From assembly GCA_007026445.1 (NCBI GenBank), contig VDMD01000011.1, forward strand, positions 558,001 to 622,000: DNA of 64,000 nt. The letters are read 5' to 3'. Positions 31,291-42,257 of the stretch are shown piece after piece. Under the pieces are notes generated by a model. The model made no database searches. It was not told the origin of the DNA and was given only the letters and a program-made list of their open reading frames with translations. Within the stretch, counting starts at the first letter, position 1. Each line of letters starts with the position of its first letter. The position numbers were made by a program, and so were the translations under genes. Origin of the DNA: Schizophyllum amplum. Its lineage: Eukaryota > Basidiomycota > Agaricomycetes > Agaricales > Schizophyllaceae.

Positions 31291-32324
31291 TACTGCTACA
31301 GGTGACACCACGTTGTGAGGGACACTGCGCATGCCCCCGCAAGGTGCGTTCCGTACTATGGTATGTATGCGGCGAGCTAGCTAACACCTCTATCAGGAGG
31401 TCAGCCGTGCGTGCTCAGAAGGGGCTTAGGCGCCATGGTGGGCGTGTCCGCGTGCAGGGTCACAGTGTCGAGTGCACATCATGCGGGCGACGGGAGGTGC
31501 AGCTTCCTGCCACCCACGCTTATCCTCCCCTGCCCCCACTGCTGCGTGCCCGCGCCTGTGGCTTGCCCGTTCTTTGCGCGCGATTGCGTCTCCTATACCA
31601 CACAACCTGCCTCTCACAGCTTCTAAGACCCGTCCCCCACACCTCTTCTCTTGTACTACCCGTGCCTTGTGCCCCGCCTCCTCCCCATCCACGCCCTGCC
31701 TCTCACGCCTTCCGTGCTGCCCACCCACCACTATCACTTCGCCCTGCATACCGTGCAGCACACGTAGCACCACACCGGCCATGTCGGTGGTGTTGGTTTT
31801 TTGTCCTGACGAGACTCGAAGCGACCAAACAACAACAACAAACAACCAGAGGCGAACACCACACGTGATCAGCACGTGTAGGGCAGTGGAGGAGGAGGAG
31901 GGGGATCCCGACGGTGTCGACGGCTGAGGAGCGCTAATCGACGAAGACGCGTGTTGTGCACACTAGTCCCAATGACCAAGTTAGCATTCCCTTCTACCTA
32001 AAGGTATAGTAAGGCGCACCTAGTCCCAATGACCAAGAGGTCGAGATGGGGAACTAGGTGCTGGTACAGGGCTTATAGGTAAGAGGGAGGAGAAGCGAGT
32101 TCTAAGGCGTCAGGATGGCGCGATATGATGCGATATAGTACAGAGGCAGAGGCGGACGAAAGGGGAAAGCCAAAGTGGGGAGCATGTGATAAGGGTCAGA
32201 TCTCGAGATAGCCGGTGGGTCTAGATGCGTAAACAGTCCAAAATAGAGGGAAAAGGAAAATGAAAAGGGACAAACAAGGGAAAATAAGGGTATACTGGCG
32301 TGTCGTGACATTTTTGCTGGCTTA
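31291..32324. other. No recognisable gene
   Basis: There is no supported coding sequence. An 18-bp direct repeat (CTAGTCCCAATGACCAAG) occurs at 31963-31980 and 32020-32037. Confidence 0.4.
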
Positions 32325-32690
32325 GAGTTCTCTAACCAGTAGAGATCTCTACTCTGCTGTAGGGCTTAGAGTTCTCTAGCTAGTAGAGTTTTCTAGCTGT
32401 TAGAGTTCTCTAGTTAGTAGACTTCTCTACTTTGTTGTAGCTATTAGAGTTCTCTAGTCAATAGAGTTTTCTAATGGACTCTAGCCCTTAGAGTTCTCTA
32501 GTCAGTAGAGATCTCTACTTCTTTCATAACAATAGAGATGTCTAGTCTAGAGGGTATATGTTTAGAGATTTCTAGCTAGATGTGGATATCAGAGATGTCT
32601 AAGTTGTAGAATGTTCTGGTATCTAGACTTCTCTAGGCACTAGAATTCTCTAGGCATTAGAGATTTATAGTGTCTAGAAAACATGGCCTA
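32325..32690. repeat. Array of 12-bp palindromic units (TAGAGTTCTCTA type)
   Basis: About 15-20 imperfect copies of TAGAGWTCTCTA, spaced roughly 20 bp apart, fill the interval and become more degenerate toward the right. Each unit is itself nearly palindromic. No terminal repeats or coding frame are present. Confidence 0.8.
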
Positions 32691-32699
32691 TAGGGGGTA

Positions 32700-33467
32700 T
32701 ATAATCCTGTGAAAGATAGGGCCTACCTCAAGTTTCATAGGTGCCTAAGTAGGGGTCCGGTGCACGCCTAGACGGTCCAGCGCGGCCTCGCTGCTCCGCC
32801 ATAGTAGTCGCAGGCGACCAGTAAGCGGACTTCTTCTGCGGCGCAGAGGGCGGCACAGGTGCGGACTTGGATGAACGCGGCGGCGTACTCGGCCCAGCTG
32901 AAGGCGATGGACGCGGCGGCGGCGGCGTAGGCGGACTGTTGGGATTGGTGTGCTTGGACCGGCCCAATGGGGAAGTCCACCGAATTAGGTAGTCATTGTT
33001 CCCATTGTACTCTCTCGTCCTGAACCATCACCTTTTGTGTTCGTGTTTGTGTCTGCGCCCGCTTTCTTCACTCAATACGGACGCGGCGCAGGAGGCGGCA
33101 GATCATCATCACCGGCATCATCTGGCAGACTCGCAGACGGCGACGGCGTATCATCACCCCCGTGATCTGCTGCATCCTCATCAGCACGCAAGTCAGGCTC
33201 CTCACCTCTGTCCCGAAGCGTCTGGGCAATCAGGTTTATACTCTTTGTAGAGTTGCCTGGCATGTAGCGCTCGTCAAACTGCGCATGCGAGGAGATGATG
33301 AACTGCTTAGTGGCCGGGTTCCAGAAGCGCCAGGCCTTCGTACCGGGCGGGTACCCGACGAAGATGCACTTCTGCGAGTGCGGCTGCAGTGCCTTGCGCT
33401 TCGACTTCTTCACCAGCACGTAGGCGAGACAGCCAAACGTGCGGAAGTAGGAGACGTCCGGCTTGAA
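32700..33467 (-). pseudogene. copia relic D (integrase C-terminus and linker)
   Basis: The minus-strand frame reads LVKKSKRKALQPHSQKC, GYPPGTKAWRFWNP and FDERYMPGNSTKSINL, homologous to copies A-C but clearly more diverged. The proline-rich linker continues past a solo LTR (32937-33077) and ends at a stop near 32728. The upstream end is cut by the start of the hAT element at 33468. Confidence 0.85.
32937..33077 (+). mobile_element. Solo LTR (141 bp) inside copia relic D
   Basis: TGTTGGGATTGGTGTGC...CACTCAATA is flanked by the exact duplication cggac (32932-32936 and 33078-33082). This uninterrupted copy is the reference that shows the nested structure of 647-2097. Confidence 0.93.
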
Positions 33468-33729
33468 CTAGGCAATGGCACGGGTCAGGGTGACCCCACG
33501 GGGTTCTACACCCTGACCCGGTCGGGTTGGGGTGCGGGTTGGCCTGGGAGTGACCCCGCACCCAACCCCAACCCTGTCTGGGGTTGGCTCTACATTGGGC
33601 TCTGTGACTTGAGGCATGTCACACAACACCTTCCTTTTTCGTGCTCCCTCGCCAGGGTGCACAAAAAAGGAAAGACGGTATATGCCGACGAACATTTCAT
33701 CAACTGTACAGTTCGACATAGGTGATACA

Positions 33730-36700
33730 ATGGCTCCCATATACACGAACATCTGCCTACATCTCCGAGCCATGGCTGAAAATCGTTCGAAACGGGCTCG
33801 CAAGCCGGTCAACCTCTCACGGCGCATGCTCCAGAGCTCGTCTGACAACGACGTACAAATCCCACCTAAGAAGAGCAAACCCGGCCCAGCGGAGAGGTCT
33901 CATGCTGTACCGAGCGCAAGCGGCACACTTAGCGGATCAACAGCAAAATCAGCCAGCACTCTCGCACACACTGCCAATCACAGTGGTACGTACACACTCA
34001 CATAATCTAGGCTTCGACACTGATCATTCACCAGCGACGTCTATTGGCAATGCAGACGTGCAGGAACGTGTGCAGCCACGCCGCGCGTCACCTATCAAAG
34101 TCATATACAAGCCTCCACCCCCGTCACGCAGCCCTAAGGACCCAAATACGATCCTCGAGCTGGCCGATGAGGATGATGCAGATGACGAGAGCATTGACGA
34201 GGATGCTGAGGCAGAACTTGGTAAGCTGATTCCATGACCAGCTGATCGTCACTCACTCTTCGTAGAACGCATGAAGCGCAAGTGGAAGGGCTATATCTAC
34301 ACATTCTATCATCCCGATCCCGAGATCGAATACGTCGCGGGCAAGGGCGGTGTCCCGCGACGTGTCCATACCTTCCGCTGCTTCAACAAGGGGTGCAAGC
34401 AGACCGTCCGCCGCTATCTCGATACTGGGGATAGGGTCTCGACCGGGAACATGACACGTCACGCGCAACGGTGTTGGGGTGAAGACGCCGTGAAGGTCGC
34501 AGCGTCGTACGGGACCGTCGAGCGTGCGCTCGAGAAGGTTGCAAAACCAATGAAGATCAGCGGCAAGCTTACTACAGCCTTCGCACAACAGGGCAAGGGC
34601 AAGATCACCTACTCGACACGTCAGCATACGAGGACGGAGACCAAGTGAGTCACATACCAGAGTTTTCCCCACTTTCTAAGCTCTAATCATGTTGCAAGGG
34701 CCGAGATAGCGAAGTGGATGGCCCAGAGCTTTCGCCCCTTTGCGCTAGTCGAGGACGATGGCTTCAAGACGTTGATGAGGACAGGCCGGCCTGACTACTA
34801 CATCCCCTCACAGTCAACTGTCTCGCGGGACATCAAGCGCATCTTCGTGCGCACGTGTTCGCGCGTTGCTAGATTCCTACAGGTGCGCGTTAGCCAAATC
34901 ATACTGAACTCATCGCTGACGAGGGTGAAGGAGTACGATGGTGATTTGAGCTTCGTCACGGATATGTGGACATCGCCCAACCACATCCCCTACATGGGCA
35001 CAACGGTCACGTTCGAGCACGAGGGTCAGCTGGTGTCCCTCGTCCTCGATGTCGTGCAGGTCGCAAAGGTGAAGTAGCCAACAAGAGGGAAGAGAACATA
35101 CTGACGTACATACTAGTCGCACTCCGGTGTTACGATGGCGGCCGCATTTGTAGACATGTTAGAGGACTTTGGTATTGAGAACAAGGTCAGTACATCGAAA
35201 GCGACGTGAAGACGGCAACTAACACATCCTAGATTCTCTCAATCACAGCTGATAACGCCTCCAACAACGACGCCATGGTCGCTGAGCTGGCAAACCTCAT
35301 CAGCCACTTCTCGAAGCGTGGACGTGTGCGATGCTTTACTCACATCTTGAACCTTGTCTCGCGGCAGCTCCTCAAGCCATTCGACGTTGCCAAACGAAAG
35401 AAGAAGGATGGCGAGGATAAGGAAGGTGATGAGGAGGAGGGGGATGATGCGTTGGACGGGGTTTTGGCGTCATTGATTGAGGAGCTTGATCTCAAAGAGC
35501 AGGAGATGCCAGACCTGTTTGGCGGGGAGGCTGATGATGGGGTGGTTTTGGATGATGACTTGGATGTACCGGACGAGGAATTGCCCAACTTCGAAGGTGC
35601 AGAGGAGGCCGACTTGAAAGATAGCCTGCGACCAGTCAAATTCATGCTCGTCAAGGTATGCTTCCTCAACGCACCTATCAAATCTAATTGTCCTTCAGCT
35701 ACGGAAGCTTGCCTTCAAGATCATCAACTCGACGACCATCCTACTTCCGGCATGGAAGGAAAGCCTGCAAAAGTTGAGAATGGAGATCAAACTGCTGCCG
35801 CGCGATGTACGGACCCGGTGGAATTCGACTTACGACATGCTTGTGTCGGCGCTCGAGCATCGCGCAGCGGTCGAGCAGCTGTTCAGAAACAACACCATCT
35901 TGAAGGATATCGAGGCGTTCGAGCTGACACGGCAGGAGACTAAGCGGAGTGGAGGTGCGCCGAGCAGTTGCGCGTTGCGCTTGAGGTGCGTATTTGTGGC
36001 ATTTCTTTCCCACGATACATTTCCTTCCTCACTGTTGATCTGGAATAATGCTTGTCCTTCCACCACTCCTCACAATCATGGCAGAATCTCTGATGCGCTC
36101 TACAGCCCATGAAGCACGCAACGGAATACTTCTCGCATGCTGGTGATCCAAATCTCCCGTTCGTTATCATCGCCATGGACACACTCGACGAGAGGCTCGC
36201 CACGCTCAGCATCAACAACGACCTCGAGCCCGCCATCCGCGCTGCTGCAAACCTCGCCAAGCGTACCTTGAACAAGTATTATTCATTGACGGATCAGGCA
36301 GATGCATACCGGATTGCAATGGGTGCGTGTTCCCACCTCTTCATGCTCTCCCCTACAAGTGCCCAGTGCCTCCAGCTCGCCTTCCCACCTCGCCTTCCCA
36401 CCTCACGGGTTCCCAAACGCGCATCCCCTTATGTCGTCACCTCAATTGCGCTCCCCCCCTTCACGCCCTTCTTCGTCTGCGTCCTCTCCCGCATCTGCGT
36501 CCTCTCCCGCATCCACGTCCTCTCCCGCGTCTGCGTCGCTTTCCCTGTCCGCGTCCACTTCCACATTCGCGTCCCCCTCCCTCCCATGCCCTTCTCCCGC
36601 ATCTGCGTCTACTCCTGCATCCGCGTCCTAGCCCGCATATGTGTCCCCTCCCGTCCCTTTATAGTGTCCGCATCCCTTTCCCCGTCCGCATCCTCTTCCC

Positions 36701-37693
36701 CGTCCGCCGCATCCTCTTCCCTGTCTGCGTCCCCTCCCGCATCCGTGTCCCCCTCCCTTGCTCCCTCTCCCGTGTCTCTGTCCGCTCTCGCGTCCGTGTC
36801 CACTCTCGTGTCCGTGTCCCCTCTCGCATCTACCCCCCTCCCGTGTCCGCACCGCTCCTGAGTCCTGCGTCCCCCTCCTGCACTCCCGCACCCACATTCT
36901 GTGCTTCTTCTCCCGCGCCCTCACTCTCGCCTATGTGCTTACGCCTACGCGCTTCTGGTTTCCACATCCTGCGCTGTATCCTCTTCTAATGAGCTCTTCA
37001 GTCCTGCATCCTCGACACAAGCTCGAGTACTTTGAGAAGATCGGCTGGCCTTCGGACTGGATCTCTGCCGCCCAAGCGGTCACGCGGTCCGTCTTTGACA
37101 GCCGATATGCATTCAGAGACCTACCCGACAGTGAGGTGGAGGAGGTCACACCTGCGCGCAAGGTAAGCGACTTTTGCTATCATGGTGCCATTGCTCATCG
37201 TTCTCCAAATACGTAGCCTTCGATGAACATGTTCGACGACCTGCCCGCCAATGCGCCCCTTCAACTCAATGAGCTTCGTGACGATCTCGATCGGTACCTT
37301 CGGGCTCCTTGCGAGAATGCCGAGAATGCACTCAAATGGTGGCAAGAACGTCAGGCATTGTATCCTCGTCTTTCGAGAATGGCTATTGACTATCTCACCA
37401 TTCCCGGTTTGTGATTTCTCTCGGTGATATGATTCTTCTGACTGGTTGCAGCTACCTCCGTTGATGTCGAGCGTCTCTTCAGCAAAGGGTGTTTGATTTC
37501 CTCGCATGTGCGCAGTCGGCTCTCTGTCGAGACAACACGGGCCCTCCTATGTCTCAACTCGTGGGTGCAGCATGGCCTAGTCAAGACGCGTGATGTTGAG
37601 ATTGTCGCGAGCATGGCTGATGTCGAGGAGGGTAAGGACGAGCCCCCTCTAGAGGAGGATTGGTACCGTATTAAGCGCCGCGCTGATCAATAG
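33730..37693 (+). CDS. hAT family transposase (BED zinc finger, RNase H-like)
   Basis: Twelve exons can be followed: 33730-33985, 34035-34220, 34266-34644, 34699-34882, 34931-35068, 35117-35185, 35233-35655, 35699-35985, 36106-36322, 37002-37162, 37217-37406, 37452-37693. The BED-like finger is FRCFNKGCKQ...RHAQRC. The catalytic core has FVTDMWTSPN (first Asp) and ITADNASNND (second Asp). The C-terminal hAT dimerisation region reads WWQERQALYPRLSRMA and SVDVERLFSKG. An acidic insert (about 35400-35600) interrupts the fold. In exon 8 the frame must shift near 35940 to reach EWRCAEQLRVALE, so a one-base lesion is likely. Intron 9 (36323-37001) is abnormally long. ATG 33772 is an alternative start. 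Confidence 0.85.
36323..37001 (+). repeat. Intronic pyrimidine-rich minisatellite in the hAT transposase gene
   Basis: The intron is fixed by the reading AM-VLHPRHKLEYF across the splice (exon ends ATGG, next exon TCCTGC). Its 679 nt are filled with degenerate repeats of CTCCCGCATCTGCGTCC type on the coding strand. All other introns of this gene are about 45-60 nt, except the 120-nt intron at 35986-36105. Confidence 0.85.
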
Positions 37694-37891
37694 TCTTTAG
37701 CTAGTAGTGAAGTATAGTAATGCCTGCCCATCCGTGCTGTCTACTGTAAGCTGCCTGCATAACCCTGGGTTACACCCCAACCCTGCTGGACCCTGGAGCA
37801 CCCCGCACCCCAGTGTAGGGTCACAACCCGGTGGGGTTGGGGTGCGGGTCAGCCTCAAGGCACCCAGGGTTGTACCCGTGCCATTGCCTAG

Positions 37892-39052
37892 GAGTGAGCA
37901 CGTCAGAGTGAGAGGGAGGAACCCAGCACTGGACGAGGGCTTGGGTTTGTCGGGTCGGCCGGCTAGTGCTGTCGTGAGTTGAGTTCGAGTTGAGTTGAGT
38001 TAGGAAATGTTTGAAAATCAATCGAGTTGAGTTGAGTTGCAACTCGAGTCAACTCATCATTTGACTGGTCCGAATCAGCGAAACGACAACGCAACGGCCG
38101 GCGTCGGAGAATGCCGTCGGTGTCCCATGAGCAGTCGAACAATGCGTCCAGAATGCATCTGCAGTGATTCCTGCAGCGCTATGCAATGTAGACCGCTCTA
38201 GGCGAGATAGTATGGCCTGATGGTAGCTGCTGGAGCCCTTATAGGGCCATCATTGAACCAAGGGGGCTCCGGGTTCGCAAGAAATAACCGCGGGTTGCCT
38301 TTCTACAGCTACTTAAGGCCATTACTTACCCCTCCCCCCCTCCCCCCTCCACGTGACCTCCGGCAAACGCCGGTCACGCTTTGCGAACATTCGATTTGAA
38401 CGTCCGTCAGAAATACACTGGCATATAGCTTTTTCTTCCCACCTTGTACAATAGGCATACTGTAGTGTTTCGACCATAGGTTTGCGTCACACATCACAGA
38501 GGCCTTCCAACCCAGTGTTCTACTTAACGCCTAAGGCTTAACTTATGCTAAGGCTTAAATTCACTCCCCTCGCACTCCCATCCGCGTCCACGCTACGTAT
38601 TCCTACCTAGACGTGTCCTAGGCCTCTTGAACCACAGCTTCGCTTGACTTACAATAAGCGCGCTGAGCTGCGCGGCAACACTAGCCGTGCGCCAACCCCT
38701 GCCGGATTAGGGTACCACGCGCACACCGCCCAGCATGCCCCCGAAGGCCGGGACCCCCACAGTGCAGCAGACGTTTGTAGAGACTACGCCAACTTTACTC
38801 ATCAGGAACTTGGAATATCGTGACCATTGTGAAAGACGTTACGCGAAAGAAAATGTTCGTTCTATGAACCGTACCCGGTGAGAAGCCGGGCAAGCGAGTA
38901 TAGGTACGTAGTAGAGACGATGAGTGTATACAGGACATAAGTACATGACCGAAGGCTTGACTCGTTGACTTGGTAACAGCGACACAAGGCCCGATTTGAC
39001 TGCCTCACCTCTTCACTCCGACGGGTCCTATGACTGCGGCGGGAGCAGCGCT
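37892..39052. other. Repeat-rich intergenic region
   Basis: It holds a GAGTT microsatellite (about 37975-38060), a C-rich run (38331-38350) and a fourth fragment of the GC-rich dispersed repeat at about 38690-38765 (CCCCCGAAGGCCGGGACCCCC). No gene is seen. Confidence 0.5.
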
Positions 39053-39801
39053 TTACTCAGCAGCAGCGGAGGTAGTCTCCGGCGACGTGGGAGCGACGAC
39101 ACGGGACGAGCTGACCTGCGCAAGCAGGGGCTTCAGGACGGTGACGTAAGTAGTCTGGGCACCCTGAAGAAACACGGTGGTTAGCATGAGAGGCGCAATA
39201 AGTGAAGCAAACGACATACCCGGAAGTAGGGGAGTTGGAGCCAGATGATGAAGAGGGTCTTGAAGGCGAAGTACCACGGGAAGTAGTAGAGGACGACGCG
39301 CAGGGCGAAGCTCTCCATGAAGGTGAAGAAGCCGAACACTACCCAGTACGTGAGCCACTGGATGTCGTCCTGAGCGCTGGGGCTCTCAATCGCCTTGAAC
39401 GAAAGGTACGCAGGGAGGGCCCAGCCAACGAGGTTGGAGACGGGGGCGGCGAGGCTGTTGATGAGGTGGAGAGTGGCGAGCAAGGTGACGCTGCCGATGA
39501 CGATGTATGCCTTCGGGACTTGCGAGCGAGCCTCGAGCGAGTTGAGAACGGGGTACTTCGTGAGCTGCGAGGGGAAAGAGTCAGCGGAAGAGCGACATCA
39601 TACTCGTGCCAGATGACGAGGCGCGCGCAGCACACGACGCACGAAAAAAAAAACGTCGCCGCGTGTCGGGGACGCGCCACGTATAGCAGGCAGAGAGCAG
39701 CGAAAGCTCACCTCCTTGTCAAGCTGCCCGATGTAGTACTGGGCCTTGACTTGGGCCTGCTGTACGGCGGGGTGTTGCTGGAGCTTGTCGGTGGCAGACA
39801 T
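39053..39801 (-). CDS. YOP1: YOP1/REEP (TB2/DP1/HVA22) family ER membrane-shaping protein
   Basis: Three exons: 39711-39801 (MSATDKLQQHPAVQQAQ), 39220-39564 and 39053-39163. The middle exon gives LTKYPVLNSLEARSQVPK, then the TB2/DP1 core LVGWALPAYLSFKAIESP, DDIQWLTYWVVFGFFTF and SFALRVVLYYFPWYFAFKTL. These are the hydrophobic hairpins that curve ER tubules. The tail is short and Ser/Thr/Ala-rich, ending at TAA 39053-39055. Length (about 182 residues) suits fungal Yop1. The gene diverges from OST5, with 269 bp between start codons. Confidence 0.92.
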
Positions 39802-40070
39802 CTGGGAGAAAAAAACGAGATTAGTACCAAGCAAGACGGCTGCCTGTGGGCGGTGAAGGGCAGCAAAGACCGGGACTCACGACGACTGGCGTTGATAAGG
39901 TCGTGGAAGAGAGAAGAGGAACGGAACGGGCTGGTGGTCGTTGGGAACAAGAGGAGAGGTCGGGTTGCGTCGCGCCTTGATATGACCAGGAACTTCCCAC
40001 GGTCTCATTACGTCAGCGCCAACGAGCGACGACGTAGCAGCGCCACAAATCCGACGCTCATCTCGCCGCC
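39802..40070. promoter_or_regulatory. Shared promoter region between YOP1 and OST5
   Basis: Only 269 bp separate the two divergent start codons, so both promoters and 5' leaders must lie here. No clear TATA box is seen. Confidence 0.6.
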
Positions 40071-40415
40071 ATGGCCGACTACGAGTCCGTAAAGGTACGT
40101 GTCCGCTGCACTGCAGCCGGCTCCCGCCTCTGACCGCTCCATACAGCTCCTCCACAGGTCATTACCCGCTTTCCAGCCCTCCATCCCCGTGGCCCTGCTG
40201 CCGTACCTCGCCTTCACTCTGTTGAGCACCACCTTTGCCCTCACTTTCTGGTTCTCTACGTGCGTTGTAGTGTTATGCGTATGGTTCCAAAAGCTGACTA
40301 CCACGACAGCATGCCGAAGAACGTACCGCTGGAGACGCTGACTGCGTCCCTAGCAAGCGTGCTGGGCGGCTTCGGCGTCGTCGCGCTCTTCTGTACCGTC
40401 GGGGTCTACGTGTAA
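40071..40415 (+). CDS. OST5: Oligosaccharyltransferase subunit Ost5/TMEM258
   Basis: Exons 40071-40094, 40146-40259 and 40310-40415 give an 80-residue protein starting MADYESVKLLHRSLPAF. Two transmembrane helices are evident (PVALLPYLAFTLLST and ASVLGGFGVVALFCTVG), and it ends in GVYV, matching the GIYV end of human TMEM258. It is a small subunit of the ER enzyme that transfers glycans to asparagine. Ost5 is short, so annotation pipelines often miss it; splicing is required to see it. Its stop lies 38 bp from the convergent RPA12 stop. Confidence 0.88.
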
Positions 40416-40453
40416 TGATTATACCGGACTGTGGAAATCGACCGAGGCGTGGT

Positions 40454-41069
40454 CTAGTTGTTGACGCGCCAACCATGCTTGCACGATGCACACTGCAAGG
40501 GATCAGGCCTGTCAGGACGCGGCGAAGAATACGACGGCGGTCGCACGCACCGTGTAGAAAATAGTGGAACCCTCGTCCGCGCTCCGCAGCTATATGCAGC
40601 ATAAGCAACACTCAACCCATCGGCTCGGCCATTGCACGCACCTGCATTTCCTTCGAGTACGCGTGCATATGAGCACAGTTTGGACATTTTTCGGCGACCT
40701 ATTGTATAGACGATGAGCAGGGCCCTTGCCGCATCCGCTGAACACGCACCAACGTCCCCTGATCCCCCGTCTCGTGATGCTTTGTCTGAGTCTTGCGCTT
40801 TTGCCTAAGCGCCGAAGGGAAGGCGTCCGGGTGTGATCTCGTGGTGATTTCGATGTCTTCGTATGCTTATTGAACTTTCAGCTTACGATGCGCAGACTGC
40901 ACGAGAAGAAGAACGCACATGTCGCGGGTTCTTCGTGACTACATTGCTCGCATACCACCACCCTCTCGCCGTCTCGCGGTATGTTGAGCAGCGTCCCACA
41001 AGAGGGACAGAACAACAGTGAACCTGTTTGTCGTTCATTCACTATGCTCCGTTCAAGGTCCTTATGCAC
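40454..41069 (-). CDS. RPA12: RNA polymerase I subunit Rpa12
   Basis: Exons (minus): about 40919-41069, 40750-40865, 40642-40698, 40551-40589, 40454-40492. The N-terminal zinc ribbon is GSLLFCPSCGTLLNIP with VVCEQC. The linker includes YEDIEITTRSHPD and KTQTKHHE. The C-terminal TFIIS-like ribbon is KCPNCAHMHAYSKEMQ, then LRSADEGSTIFYTCASC and a WRVNN end; the DE pair of the acidic hairpin used for RNA cleavage is present. The start is uncertain: 41069 is the only in-frame ATG nearby, but a small upstream exon is possible. Confidence 0.88.
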
Positions 41070-41259
41070 TGGCCTATCTTCTCTGCCAAAACCATTATGT
41101 TGACGAGCAATTCACTAGAGGGGTAATGACAGCGAGTATGGCAGAGTGCGTAGTGGACGGTGGCGAGAGAATGTGTAGAAACGATCGCTCTCATGATCGA
41201 ACGGAGTTACGGGCCGAAAGTTCCGGTATTGTAAGTACTTTCCGAGGACAATGGCATTT
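41070..41259. other. Upstream region of RPA12
   Basis: No coding sequence is supported. It ends at the palindromic CACTA-end element. Confidence 0.4.
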
Positions 41260-42257
41260 CACTACGTGCATGTCACGGAAAACTACCTGAGAATTTTGTA
41301 ATCCTATACAGAATGATAATCAATTTTTCCTTTATAGAAAACTCAGTAGCCACACAAAAAGCTCCACTAGGGCCAGCTTTTTGTAACCTAAATTGACTGA
41401 TTGGCTGATTGGCTTGCATGTGTGGCCTGCTTCTCTGTACTTAGTGTAAACATAGAGGAGATCCTGCTGTGAATGAATCTGCTATGTAGCACTTTTGCCC
41501 ACTTCAGAATTTTGCCCACTTCAGAATTTTGCCACTTCAATTTCGTGATTTTGCCATTTGGCAATTTCACCATTCAGCCTTTTGGCCTTTTAGCCCGTTA
41601 GTAGTCATTTAGCCTGTTAGCCCGTTAGCCCGTTAGCCCGTTAGCCCTTTAGCCCGTTAGCCATTTAGCCTGTTAGCCCGTTAGCCTGTTAGCCTGTTAG
41701 CCCTTTAGCCCTTTAGCCCGTTAGTCTGGCACAACATCCTTAATTCCAAGGTAATTGGCTAATGGTCTAGCCAAAGGGTGAAAGGGCTTAACGGCCAAAT
41801 GGCTAACACTAATGGGCTAACAGGCTAACGGGCTGAATGGCTAATGGGCTAAATGGCTAACGGGCTAAAGGGCTAACGGGCTAACGGGCTACCAGGCTAA
41901 ATGGCTACTAACGGGCTAAAAGGCCAAAAGGCTGAATGGTGAAATTGCCAAATGGCGAAATGGCAAAATCACGAAATTGAAGTGGCAAAATTCTGAAGTG
42001 GGCAAAATTCTGAAGTGGGCAAAAGTGCTACATAGCAGATTCATTCACAGCAGGATCTCCTCTATGTTTACACTAAGTACAGAGAAGCAGGCCACACATG
42101 CAAGCCAATCAGCCAATCAGTCAATTTAGGTTACAAAAAGCTGGCCCTAGTGGAGCTTTTTGTGTGGCTACTGAGTTTTCTATAAAGGAAAAATTGATTA
42201 TCATTCTGTATAGGATTACAAAATTCTCAGGTAGTTTTCCGTGACATGCACGTAGTG
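41260..42257. mobile_element. 998-bp near-perfect palindrome with CACTA ends and TTAGCC octamer arrays
   Basis: The left end is CACTACGTGCATGTCACGG and the right end its reverse complement. The 3-bp duplication TTT (41257-41259 and 42258-42260) is what CACTA/EnSpm elements leave. The two arms (roughly 41260-41730 and 41790-42257) are inverted copies over almost the whole length. Each inner arm half is an array of 8-bp units TTAGCCNN (or complement), about 15-20 copies per arm. No transposase is encoded. Confidence 0.88.

Larger units (their letters stand above)
33468..37891 (+). mobile_element. hAT DNA transposon, nearly complete
   Basis: Terminal inverted repeats: CTAGGCAATGGCACGGGT on the left and its complement ending CCATTGCCTAG on the right. 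GC-rich subterminal repeats (GGGTTGGGGTGCGGGT) occur at both ends in opposite orientation. It contains one spliced transposase gene. The flanks do not share an 8-bp duplication, and the copia relic on the left does not resume on the right, so one side was rearranged after insertion. Confidence 0.9.

Noticed and set aside
31224..31868. A 214-residue plus-strand frame
   Set aside because: It begins inside a truncated repeat copy and overlaps equally long frames on both strands; no sign of selection for coding.
36109..36861. A continuous 250-residue frame at the end of hAT exon 9
   Set aside because: It reads through the minisatellite intron; splicing at 36322/37002 gives the conserved LHPRHKLEYF instead.
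38175..38290. Possible tRNA (GGGCTCCGGGTTCGC)
   Set aside because: The T loop does not match the B-box consensus and no cloverleaf forms.
41580..41735. TTAGCC arrays as an internal telomere-like or CRISPR-like array
   Set aside because: Units are 8 bp (TTAGCCNN), not TTAGGG, have no spacers, and belong to the arms of the CACTA-end palindrome.
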